Of a DNA stretch of 64,000 bases, positions 16,365 to 23,529 are shown piece by piece. Numbering within the stretch: the first letter of the stretch is position 1; each line of letters starts with the position of its first letter. The notes under the pieces were generated by a model. It made no database searches. It saw only the letters and a list, made by a program, of their open reading frames with translations, and was not told where the DNA came from. The position numbers and the translations under genes are program-made. This DNA comes from Nocardiopsis sp. N85 (GTDB taxonomy: Bacteria > Actinomycetota > Actinomycetes > Streptosporangiales > Streptosporangiaceae): assembly GCF_028882275.1 (NCBI RefSeq), contig NZ_JARBUT010000008.1, positions 40,422 through 104,421 of the forward strand. The letters run 5' to 3'.

Positions 16365-17414
16365 ATGGGGACACCCATCACCGGTCGCCGACTGGACCGG
16401 TTGCCCAAGGCCCACCTGCACCTGCACTTCACCGGGTCGATGCGGCACTCCACACTGGTGGAACTGGCCGAACGGCGGGGCGTGCACCTGCCCCAGGCCC
16501 TGGTGACCGAGTGGCCGCCGCGCCTGCGCGCGACGGACGAGCGCGGCTGGTTCCGCTTCCAGCGCCTCTACGACATCGCCCGATCGGTGCTGCGCGAGCC
16601 CGAGGACCTCTACCGGCTGCTGCGCGAGGCCGCCGAGGACGAGCGGGCGGCCGGTTCCGGCTGGCTGGAGATCCAGGTGGACCCCAGCGGGTACGCCGCG
16701 CTCTTCGACGGGCTGACCGCCACCATGGAACTGGTCCTGGACGCCGCCCGGGTCGCGGAGCGCGAAACGGGCGTGGGGATCGGGATCATGGTCGCCGCCA
16801 ACCGCACCCGCCACCCCCTGGACGCCCGGGCGCTGGCCCGGCTGGCCCGTCAGTACGCCGGCGAGGGAGTGGTGTCGTTCGGTCTCAACAACGACGAGCG
16901 CCGGGGCCGGGCCCGCGAGTTCGAGGCCGCCTTCCGGATCGCCCGTCGGGCCGGACTGCTGTCGACCCCGCACGGCGGAGAGCTCCAGGGGCCGTTGAGC
17001 ATCCGGGAGTGCCTGGACGAGTTGGAGGCCGACCGGGTGGGGCACGGGGTGCGGGCGATCGAGGACCCGTACCTGGTGGAGCGGATCGCCACCCAGGGGG
17101 TGACGTTGGAGATCTGCCCGACCTCCAACGTGGGCCTGGGGGTGTTCAACGAGCTGTCGCACGTGCCGTTGCGGCGGTTGTTCGACGCCGGGGTGCCCAT
17201 CGCGCTGGGTACCGACGACCCGCTGTTGTTCGGGCCGCGTCTGGTGGAGCAGTACCGGATCGCCCGTGAGGTGTTCGGGTTCACCGACCCGGAGCTGGCC
17301 GAGCTGGCACGGATGTCCATCCGGGGCTCGGGGGCGCCGGACCCCCTCAAGAAGGAGCTGCTGTCGGGCGTGGACGTCTGGCTGGCCGCGGAGCCCGAGC
17401 CGGTCGAGGGCTGA
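16365..17414 (+). CDS. add: Adenosine deaminase
   Basis: Zinc hydrolase that converts adenosine to inosine in purine salvage, 349 residues. I start at ATG 16365 (MGTPITGRRLDRLPKAHLHLHF) because GGGAGGA lies just upstream. Zinc ligands are His17 and His19 in the HLHLHF strand. The family signatures are the HGGE stretch (STPHGGEL), DRVGHGVRAIED, ICPTSNVGLG and the metal and substrate Asp pair in GTDDPLLF. Length is normal for the AMP/adenosine deaminase superfamily. Adenine or AMP cannot be excluded as substrate from sequence alone. Confidence 0.88.
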   Translation: MGTPITGRRLDRLPKAHLHLHFTGSMRHSTLVELAERRGVHLPQALVTEWPPRLRATDERGWFRFQRLYDIARSVLREPEDLYRLLREAAEDERAAGSGWLEIQVDPSGYAALFDGLTATMELVLDAARVAERETGVGIGIMVAANRTRHPLDARALARLARQYAGEGVVSFGLNNDERRGRAREFEAAFRIARRAGLLSTPHGGELQGPLSIRECLDELEADRVGHGVRAIEDPYLVERIATQGVTLEICPTSNVGLGVFNELSHVPLRRLFDAGVPIALGTDDPLLFGPRLVEQYRIAREVFGFTDPELAELARMSIRGSGAPDPLKKELLSGVDVWLAAEPEPVEG

Positions 17415-17426
17415 CGGGGAGCCGGC

Positions 17427-18020
17427 TCAGTTCAGGAGCATCCAGGCGCCCTGGCCGACCATCACCGTGCCGGCGACGAAGAACAGTGTCGCGGCGCCGA
17501 TCCGGATGGCCTTCTCCGGGAGCTTCCTGCCCAGGACCGCGCCGAGGGCGATGGCGATGGCGTCGGCGGCGACCATGCCGACGGTGGAGCCGATCCACAC
17601 CGGCAGCCAGTCGTACCGCGCGCCGACGGTGATGGTGGTCAGCATGGTCTTGTCGCCGAGTTCGGCGACGAAGAAGACGGTGAAGACGGTGAGGAACACC
17701 GACTTGATCCGCCGGGAGGCGGCGCGCGCCTCGTCCTTGTCGGTCATCTCGTCGCCGCGCAGCGTCCAGGCGCCGAAGACCAGGAAGGCGACGCCCGCCA
17801 CGAAGGTGATCCAGTCGGTGGGCAGGGCCGCGCCGAGGACCTCGGCGACGAGAACGCTGGCGATGTGCACGACGGCCGTGGCCGCGGTGATGCCGAGGAT
17901 GACGGTGAGCGCCCGGTAACGGGTCGCCAGGGACATGGCGACGAGCTGGGTCTTATCTCCCATTTCGGCGATGAAAACGGCCAGCGCGCTGAATCCGAGG
18001 CCGACGAGAAATGCCGTCAT
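17427..18020 (-). CDS. GDT1/TMEM165 (UPF0016) family cation transporter
   Basis: A membrane protein of 197 residues with six predicted helices in two homologous halves. Each half carries the family signature E-x-G-D-K-T: AEMGDKTQL near residue 20 and AELGDKTML near residue 120. These acidic motifs bind Mn or Ca for export in exchange for protons in the GDT1 family. A charged cytoplasmic loop (RGDEMTDKDEARAASRR) joins the halves. A manganese-type riboswitch lies in its 5' leader, which supports a role in Mn efflux. It starts at ATG 18018-18020 and converges with add. Confidence 0.88.
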   Translation of the reverse strand: MTAFLVGLGFSALAVFIAEMGDKTQLVAMSLATRYRALTVILGITAATAVVHIASVLVAEVLGAALPTDWITFVAGVAFLVFGAWTLRGDEMTDKDEARAASRRIKSVFLTVFTVFFVAELGDKTMLTTITVGARYDWLPVWIGSTVGMVAADAIAIALGAVLGRKLPEKAIRIGAATLFFVAGTVMVGQGAWMLLN

Positions 18021-18064
18021 ACGCGTTCTTCCCTCAGGGCGGTCGTGGGCGGAAGAGGGCGGAT

Positions 18065-18216
18065 ACGTCTCTTCGACCCGGCGGTGGTGTCTACCGGGTC
18101 GAAGGTCTCGTCCGCCCTGGACCGCACACCCTCGGAGGGGCGCGATCGGGCCCGCGTGACCGGGACCGCGAGGGGTCCAGCATGTCGACCACGCGATCGG
18201 GGACTACTCCCCTTCG
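18065..18216 (-). ncRNA. yybP-ykoY manganese riboswitch
   Basis: The minus-strand leader of the GDT1-family gene begins with the hallmark GGGGAGUAG (18204-18213) and then a variable hairpin. About 90 nt later comes the second conserved element GGACGAGACCUUCGACC (around 18100-18116) with its pairing partner GGGUCGAAGAGACG. These two loops form the Mn-binding pocket in this riboswitch class, which commonly controls UPF0016 and other Mn exporters. The exact boundaries are approximate. Confidence 0.82.
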
Positions 18217-18225
18217 ACGTGTCCG

Positions 18226-18255
18226 ACTTTAGGGCACACTTACTCGGATTCGCAA
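18226..18255 (-). promoter_or_regulatory. Candidate promoter for the riboswitch-controlled gene
   Basis: TTGCGA (18250-18255) and TAAAGT (18226-18231) are 18 bases apart on the minus strand. They lie immediately upstream of the riboswitch, in a stretch that is more AT-rich than its surroundings. Confidence 0.4.
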
Positions 18256-18377
18256 TTCATGGATTCGTCGAATTCACCTTGAAGGCCGGTCGAATAAGGA
18301 TGTTCGGCCGGCCTCACTTTGGAATTCGATGAGGGGCACTCGTTTCTTCGGCGAGAATTCCGGAGAACGCGCGGAGG

Positions 18378-19472
18378 CTAGAGCGAGACGCCGACCATCA
18401 CCGGTTCGTTGACCAGACGGACCCCGAAGGCCGCCTCGACGCCGGCGCGCACCTCGCGGGCCAGATCGAGGAGGTCGGCGGTGGTGGCACCACCGGGGTT
18501 GGTCAGGGCCAGGGCGTGCTTGCCGGAGATGCGGGCGGGCCCGTCGCCGTACCCCTTGGTGAAACCGGCGCGGTCGATGAGCCAGGCCGCGGACAGCTTG
18601 ACGTTGCCGTCGGTGTCGGGGTGGCCCGGCACGGTCACGTCCGCGCCCAGGCGTTCGGTCGCCCGGGAGCGCACCGCCTCGAACACCTCGGCGGTGACGA
18701 CGGGGTTGGTGAAGAACGAGCCGGCGCTCCGGGTGTCGGGGTCGCCGGGGTCCAGGACCATGCCCTTGCCCCGGCGCAGCGCCAGGACCGTCTCCCGGGC
18801 GCGTTCCATCGGCACCCGTTCCCCCGCCTCGACGCCGAGGGTGCGGGCGACCTCGGCGTAGGCCACCGGGCGGCTCGCCTTGCCCCGGCGCAGCGCGAAG
18901 ACGACCTCGCAGACCACGTACCGGTCGTCGCCCTTGAAGACGCTGTCCCGGTAGGTGAACCCGCATTCGGCGGTGCCCAACACCCGCCGCTCCCCCGTGC
19001 GCCGGTCGTGGACCAGCACCTCGCGCACCGTCTGGGAGACGTCCTGGCCGTAGGCGCCGACGTTCTGGATCGGGGTGGAGCCGACCCGTCCCGGGATGCC
19101 GGAGAGGAACTCCAGGCCGTTGAGGCCCTCGGCGACGACCCGCTCCACGAGCGGGTCCCACTCCACACCCGCCTCCGCGCGCAGGAGTACGACGGGTTCG
19201 CCGGTGGCCGGGTCGGTCTCGCCGGTCTCCTCGAAGGACACCCCCGTGGAGGCCACGTGCACCACGGTCCCGGGGAACCCCGCGTCCGCGATCACCAGGT
19301 TGCTCCCGCCACCCAGGACGAGGACCGGTTCGCCCACGGCGTCGGCCTCGGTCACCGCGGCGATGAGCGCCTCGGTGGTCTCGGCCCGCCGGTAGGACCG
19401 GGCTGGGCCGCCCAGGCCCAGCGTGGTGTGCTCGGCGAGCCGGACGGCGGTGGGTTCGGGGTGTGCGGACAC
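18378..19472 (-). CDS. murB: UDP-N-acetylenolpyruvoylglucosamine reductase
   Basis: MurB, 364 residues, an FAD enzyme that reduces UDP-GlcNAc-enolpyruvate to UDP-MurNAc in peptidoglycan synthesis. FAD-binding motifs are NLVIADAGF after VLGGGS, and LEFLSGIPGRVGSTPIQNVG with AYGQDV. The catalytic stretches TYRDSVFK and GSFFTNPV and the C-terminal LVNEPVMVG are present. The Ser and Glu proton donors fall in SFFTNP and NEP. Start is GTG. It lies 27 bp downstream of the MaoC-fold pair on the same strand. Confidence 0.95.
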   Translation of the reverse strand: MSAHPEPTAVRLAEHTTLGLGGPARSYRRAETTEALIAAVTEADAVGEPVLVLGGGSNLVIADAGFPGTVVHVASTGVSFEETGETDPATGEPVVLLRAEAGVEWDPLVERVVAEGLNGLEFLSGIPGRVGSTPIQNVGAYGQDVSQTVREVLVHDRRTGERRVLGTAECGFTYRDSVFKGDDRYVVCEVVFALRRGKASRPVAYAEVARTLGVEAGERVPMERARETVLALRRGKGMVLDPGDPDTRSAGSFFTNPVVTAEVFEAVRSRATERLGADVTVPGHPDTDGNVKLSAAWLIDRAGFTKGYGDGPARISGKHALALTNPGGATTADLLDLAREVRAGVEAAFGVRLVNEPVMVGVSL

Positions 19473-19499
19473 GGGGGTGTTCCTCCTGCTGCTGCGGCC

Positions 19500-19928
19500 T
19501 CAGGCCAGGCGGACGACGGCGGTGGAGCGGGCCAGGACCTTGGCTCCGCCGGAGCGGGCGCTGAGGGCCACGGTGACCGTGCCGTCGTCGTGCTTCTTCT
19601 TGACGGTGCCGCCGACGACGATGTCGGTGCCCTCATCGTCGTCGGGGACCACGACCGGCGCGGAGAAGCGCACGGAGTAGTCGACGACGGCACCGGGGTC
19701 GCCGGTCCAGTCGGTGATCAGGCGGCCCGCCTGCGCCATGGTGAACATGCCGTGCGCGATCACGTCGGGCAGGCCGACGGACTTGGCGAATCGCTCGTTC
19801 CAGTGGATGGGATTGAAGTCGCCCGAGGCGCCCGCGTAGCGGACCAGGTCCAGGCGGCGGACGGTGAAGGTCCGCTCGGGGATCTCGGTGCCGACCTCGA
19901 CGTCGGCGTGGCGCAGCCTGTTGCTCAC
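19500..19928 (-). CDS. MaoC-fold (R)-hydratase subunit, HadB-like
   Basis: A hot-dog-fold dehydratase of 142 residues. I start at GTG 19926-19928 (MSNRLRHADVEVG) because GAGGA sits 8 bases upstream; the upstream GTG lies inside that site. The hydratase motif YAGASGDFNPIHWNERFAKSVGLPDVIAHG supplies the catalytic Asp and His. In mycobacteria HadB pairs with HadA to dehydrate 3-hydroxyacyl-ACP in fatty acid elongation. The HadA-like partner lies immediately upstream with a 35-bp gap, so a heterodimer is likely. Acyl chain specificity cannot be judged. Confidence 0.85.
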   Translation of the reverse strand: MSNRLRHADVEVGTEIPERTFTVRRLDLVRYAGASGDFNPIHWNERFAKSVGLPDVIAHGMFTMAQAGRLITDWTGDPGAVVDYSVRFSAPVVVPDDDEGTDIVVGGTVKKKHDDGTVTVALSARSGGAKVLARSTAVVRLA

Positions 19929-19963
19929 GGTCGCGTTCCTCACGTTGGGGTTGGTCGGACGTT

Positions 19964-20413
19964 CTACTCGCCGCGGACGACGAGCATCATGCCCGCCGTG
20001 ACCACGTGTTCTCCGGAGGCGTCGGTGGCGACGGTCTCCAGGGTGAGCAGCTCGTTGCCGCCCAGCGCCTTGACATCGGTGATGCGGGTGACGGTGTCGA
20101 GCACGTCGCCGGCGACCACGGGACGGCTGTAGTGGAAGCCCTGATCGCCGTGGACCACCCGGGAGAAGTCCACCCCGAGCTCGGGGTCGGCGATGGCCTG
20201 GGCGGAGCCGGCCATGCCGAGGATGACGGGGAAGGTGGGCGGTGCCACCACATCCGGGTATCCGGCGGCCTTGGCCGAGACGGGGTCGATGTGAACGGGG
20301 TCGGGATCGCCCACGGCCTCCGCGAACTCGCGGATCTTGACCCTGGTGACCTCGTAGACCTCCGGGGCGCGGTACTCCCGGCCCACGTAGTCGGGGTTGA
20401 TCGCCACGCTCAT
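19964..20413 (-). CDS. MaoC N-terminal-type dehydratase subunit, HadA-like
   Basis: A FAS1-like hot-dog protein of 149 residues (MSVAINPDYVGREY). It has the HadA/UPF0336 pattern: YEVTRVKIREFAEAVGDPDPVHID, then APPTFPVILG and VVHGDQGFHYSRPVVAGDVL. HadA-type subunits bind the acyl chain and partner the catalytic HadB subunit. ATG start with AGGAGAG upstream. The rpmG, hadA, hadB, murB order on one strand is the one found in Streptomyces. Confidence 0.85.
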   Translation of the reverse strand: MSVAINPDYVGREYRAPEVYEVTRVKIREFAEAVGDPDPVHIDPVSAKAAGYPDVVAPPTFPVILGMAGSAQAIADPELGVDFSRVVHGDQGFHYSRPVVAGDVLDTVTRITDVKALGGNELLTLETVATDASGEHVVTAGMMLVVRGE

Positions 20414-20444
20414 TCTCTCCTGACGGTGCCCTGGGACGCGAACG

Positions 20445-20471
20445 GCCCGGTGAGCGGAAAGCTCACCGGGC
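20445..20471 (-). terminator. Terminator between rpmG and the hadA-like gene
   Basis: A perfect 11-bp stem (GCCCGGTGAGC and GCTCACCGGGC) with a 5-base loop lies 70 bp past the rpmG stop and just upstream of the HadA-like gene. Confidence 0.65.
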
Positions 20472-20540
20472 TCGAAGTCTATGAGAAGCCCTGCTCCTCA
20501 CGCGCGGCTCGATCGACCGCAACGGCTCACGCAGACTCGA

Positions 20541-20705
20541 CTAGCGGGTCTCGCGGTGCTCGTTGTGCTTGCGGCAGTTCGGGCAGAACTTCTTGATCGC
20601 GAGCCGGTCGGGGGTGTTCCGACGGTTCTTGCGCGTGATGTAGTTACGGTGATTGCACTCCTGGCAGGCCAGGGTGATCTTCGGCCTCACGTCGGTGGCA
20701 GCCAC
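20541..20705 (-). CDS. rpmG: 50S ribosomal protein L33, zinc-binding form
   Basis: L33, 54 residues ([17 protein letters not shown]). Start GTG 20703-20705 is chosen for the family N-terminus. Two CxxC pairs (CQEC and CPNC) show the zinc-containing type, which many actinomycetes replace under zinc starvation with a Cys-less paralogue. It lies just downstream of tRNA-Met and tRNA-Thr. Confidence 0.96.
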   Translation of the reverse strand: MAATDVRPKITLACQECNHRNYITRKNRRNTPDRLAIKKFCPNCRKHNEHRETR

Positions 20706-20826
20706 GTCGGAGTGCCTTTCTCGTGGGAGTCGGACTTGGTCGTGCGATGCCCACCTGACAGTGAACACCGCGAAGTCCCCGCAACGACCCCTGGTTATCG
20801 TTCTCACGCGCCAGGGGTCAGCGGGG

Positions 20827-20902
20827 TGGTAGCGGAGGCCGGACTTGAACCGACGACACAGCGATTATGAGCCGCTTGCTCTACCGACTGAGCTACTCCG
20901 CC
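20827..20902 (-). tRNA. tRNA-Met (CAT anticodon)
   Basis: The minus-strand cloverleaf has acceptor GGCGGAG with CTCCGCT, D arm GCTC/GAGC, and anticodon loop CTCATAA carrying CAT. The T loop is TTCAAGT. A 3' CCA appears to be encoded (20827-20829). The first acceptor pair is G-U rather than the mismatch of an initiator, so I call it elongator Met. Confidence 0.9.
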
Positions 20903-21004
20903 CCGATCAGAGGGACACGATCCGCAGCTTCGGATCCGTCCCCTTAGGCCGGCGAGGATCCACCGACCACCCACCTGAGTGGACCGGACCTCATCAAGTG
21001 GTGG

Positions 21005-21077
21005 AGCCCCTTTACGGAATCGAACCGTAGACCTTCTCCTTACCATGGAGACGCTCTGCCGACTGAGCTAAAGGGGC
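21005..21077 (-). tRNA. tRNA-Thr (GGT anticodon)
   Basis: The 73-nt minus-strand cloverleaf has acceptor GCCCCTT with AAGGGGC, D arm GCTC/GAGC, anticodon stem TCTCC/GGAGA and loop ATGGTAA carrying GGT. The T loop is TTCGATT. It is the first member of the tRNA-Thr, tRNA-Met, rpmG group. Confidence 0.93.
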
Positions 21078-21326
21078 GCGCTGCTCGGTTCCCGCTCCTT
21101 CGTTCCGACCCTTGCGGTCCGGCCCTCCGGGGCGTTCCCCCTTGCGCTGGTCATGACTATACAGGGGTTGGGGGGTGGTCTGCCAAATCAAATGCCGGGG
21201 CCTCCCCCGACCACCCCCTCACCCCACCCCGGACAAGCACGAAACCCCTGTTGGGCAAGGGTTCCAGGGCCGAGAAGGGGGCCTTGGGCGGCTGGGGAAA
21301 AGCCGAATGTGACGCGCGACGCCCCC

Positions 21327-23420
21327 TCAGGCACGCTCGGATCCGTCGGAGACCCACACGTTGGACATGGCGTCCCGGTTGATGGTGCGGATGGTGGCGG
21401 GCAGGCCGAGTCGGCGCAGGGCGTCGGGCAGCCGGGTGTCGTGGGTGAACACCACCAACTGTCGGTGCCGACCCACCTCCGCCAGGACCGAGGAGAGCCC
21501 TTCGACGGTCTCGGTGTCCATGGCCTGGACCGGATCGTCCAGCACCAGGAAGCCGAACGGGTTGCCCTCGACCAACGTGCGCGGCAGACAGATGGACAGC
21601 GCCAGGGCCTGGAACTCGCCCTGGCTGAGCAGACCGGGGGCGCTGGTCTGGTCGCCGACCCCGTCCACCGTGACGTCGACCTCGACCCGGCGACGGGCCC
21701 CGCGCCCGATGAGGCGCATGCCCTGAAGGTCGATGTGGCGTTCCTGGCGCAGCCGGAACCACACCTGTTCGGCCTGGGCCGCCACCGGGCCCAGGCGCTG
21801 CTCCCGGAGGATCCGGGCCTGCTCCGACAACCACGTGAGCGCCGCCTCGGCCTCGCCCAGGGTGTCCCGGGCGCCGAGGGCGTCCTGGGCGTCGTCGAGC
21901 CAGGAGGCGAGCCGCTCGGCCTCCTCCGCCCATCCCGAGGTGGGGTCCTCCAGCCGCTCGCCGGCCTCGCGGCGGGCGCTGACGGCGGCGGCGCGCAGGC
22001 TCCGGCCCACGGTCTCGATGTGCTCGGCCAGTTCTCCGAGGTCGGTGATGGTGGCCCCGGACTCCCACAGGGACCACACCCTTCCCAGTTCGCTGTCGGG
22101 CGGCAGCCAGCCGGGGGCGGGCGCCAGGAGGAACCTGGCCTGGTCGCGGGCGGCCTCGGCGCGTTCGTAGGCGGCGGAGGCGGCCGCCGCCTGGGGGCGC
22201 AGGGCGCGCAGACGGGCGGTGGCCCGCCGGACCCAGTCGGACCCCAGGGCGCTCGGGGTGTCACAGGTGGGGCAGGTGGTCTCGGTGGGATGGCGTCCGT
22301 GGTGTTCGATGGCCTCTTCCAGGAGGCGGACCACACCGTGGGCGTGGTCGCCCTTGCTGCCCGCGGCCATGGCCAGTTCCATGGCCGCGCCGCGCAGTTC
22401 GTTGACGACGTCGCTCATCACGACGCGTTCGGGTAGCGAGAGGCGGCGCAGGCGGCGCATCACCACGTGCAGGGCGGGGTCGCTGGGGCCGTCGTCCTCG
22501 GCCAACCCGCGCAGCGCCTCCAGGTCGAGCCCGGGGCCGGTGAGGAGTTCGACGGCGCGGGCGGCGCGCGGGTCGTCGCAGGCGCGGAGCGAGTCCAGGA
22601 GCCGGGGCAGTTCCCGCGAGGGTCGGTCGCGGCGCTTGGCCAGGGTGTCGCAGAAGCGGGCGAGACGGCGCTCGGCGTCCGCCAGCCCGGTGAGCCCCAA
22701 CAGGGAGGTGAGCGTGTCGTACAGCTCCGCGGAACGGCCGGTGACGGTGCGGCCCAGCTCGTCGTAGGACAGGAACGGCCGGTACCGGACCAGGTCCTCG
22801 CCCCAGTCGAGGGCGCGCAGGGGGGTGACGGTGCCGTCGGGGCGGATGATCTCGCCGCGCGCCGAACGGACGCTGTCCCCGTTCCAGCGGCGGCTGATCC
22901 GGGTGGGCGCCTCGTCGCCGGCGATGAGGATGTCGACGGTCGCCTCGGTGCTCTCGTCGTAGTGCAGGTTGCGCCATCCGTCGCGCCAGCCCGTGGGCAT
23001 GGCGTCCCATCGGGGGTTGCGTCCGGTGAGGACGGCCTCGGCTGCCTCGGCGAAGCTGGACTTGCCCGAGCCGTTGCGGCCGACGATGACGGTGAGCCCC
23101 GGCCCGGACGGGAAGACCAGTTCGGCGGGGCGGCCGATGCCCCGGAAACCCTGGACCCGGATGCGGGTGAGGTAGGCCCGCCGGACCCGGCCCGGCGGGG
23201 GCGGCGCGGGGGCGGTCGGCCGGGGATCGGGGATCTCCCGGCCCTCGGCGCGGGCCTCCAGCGCCTCGTCGCCCCACAGTGCGGCGGTGACCCAGGAGTG
23301 CGTCCCCCTGGGCAGTCCGGACCGCGCCAGGGCGTCCAGGAGGACCGTGGCGGTGGGGTCGTCACCGGTGACGGCCACGGCGTGGTCGCCGATCTCGATC
23401 TCCTCGGGCACCCGGGTCAT
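21327..23420 (-). CDS. Rad50/SMC-like ABC ATPase with a CxxC hook
   Basis: An ATPase of 697 residues, started at ATG 23418-23420 (MTRVPEEIEIGDH). Near residue 100 the RVQGFRGIGRPAELVF strand leads to Walker A GRNGSGKSS (about 112-120). A charged middle follows, with a CPTC motif (TTCPTCDTP) near residue 382 flanked by helices, the position of a Rad50-type zinc hook. The ABC signature LLSQGEF (about 594) and Walker B LVLDDPVQAMD (about 625) close the head domain. The arms are short for Rad50. A dimeric DNA-tethering ATPase is likely, possibly with a nuclease partner that is not visible here. It lies 109 bp downstream of the TIGR02680 gene on the same strand, so it may belong to that locus. Confidence 0.8.
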   Translation of the reverse strand: MTRVPEEIEIGDHAVAVTGDDPTATVLLDALARSGLPRGTHSWVTAALWGDEALEARAEGREIPDPRPTAPAPPPPGRVRRAYLTRIRVQGFRGIGRPAELVFPSGPGLTVIVGRNGSGKSSFAEAAEAVLTGRNPRWDAMPTGWRDGWRNLHYDESTEATVDILIAGDEAPTRISRRWNGDSVRSARGEIIRPDGTVTPLRALDWGEDLVRYRPFLSYDELGRTVTGRSAELYDTLTSLLGLTGLADAERRLARFCDTLAKRRDRPSRELPRLLDSLRACDDPRAARAVELLTGPGLDLEALRGLAEDDGPSDPALHVVMRRLRRLSLPERVVMSDVVNELRGAAMELAMAAGSKGDHAHGVVRLLEEAIEHHGRHPTETTCPTCDTPSALGSDWVRRATARLRALRPQAAAASAAYERAEAARDQARFLLAPAPGWLPPDSELGRVWSLWESGATITDLGELAEHIETVGRSLRAAAVSARREAGERLEDPTSGWAEEAERLASWLDDAQDALGARDTLGEAEAALTWLSEQARILREQRLGPVAAQAEQVWFRLRQERHIDLQGMRLIGRGARRRVEVDVTVDGVGDQTSAPGLLSQGEFQALALSICLPRTLVEGNPFGFLVLDDPVQAMDTETVEGLSSVLAEVGRHRQLVVFTHDTRLPDALRRLGLPATIRTINRDAMSNVWVSDGSERA

Positions 23421-23529
23421 TGTCGTACCCCATCTGTCGTCGTTCCTGCACAAGCAGACTAGGACAGCCCGCATGAGAACCGCCCGTAAAGGTCGGTTCT
23501 CCCGCCCGGACCCCGCCTCAGGGCGGGGG

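Noticed and set aside
21078..21326. Hairpin and repeats in the 250 bp between tRNA-Thr and the Rad50-like gene
   Set aside because: Only short G/C-rich runs are visible. No gene or convincing terminator could be supported.
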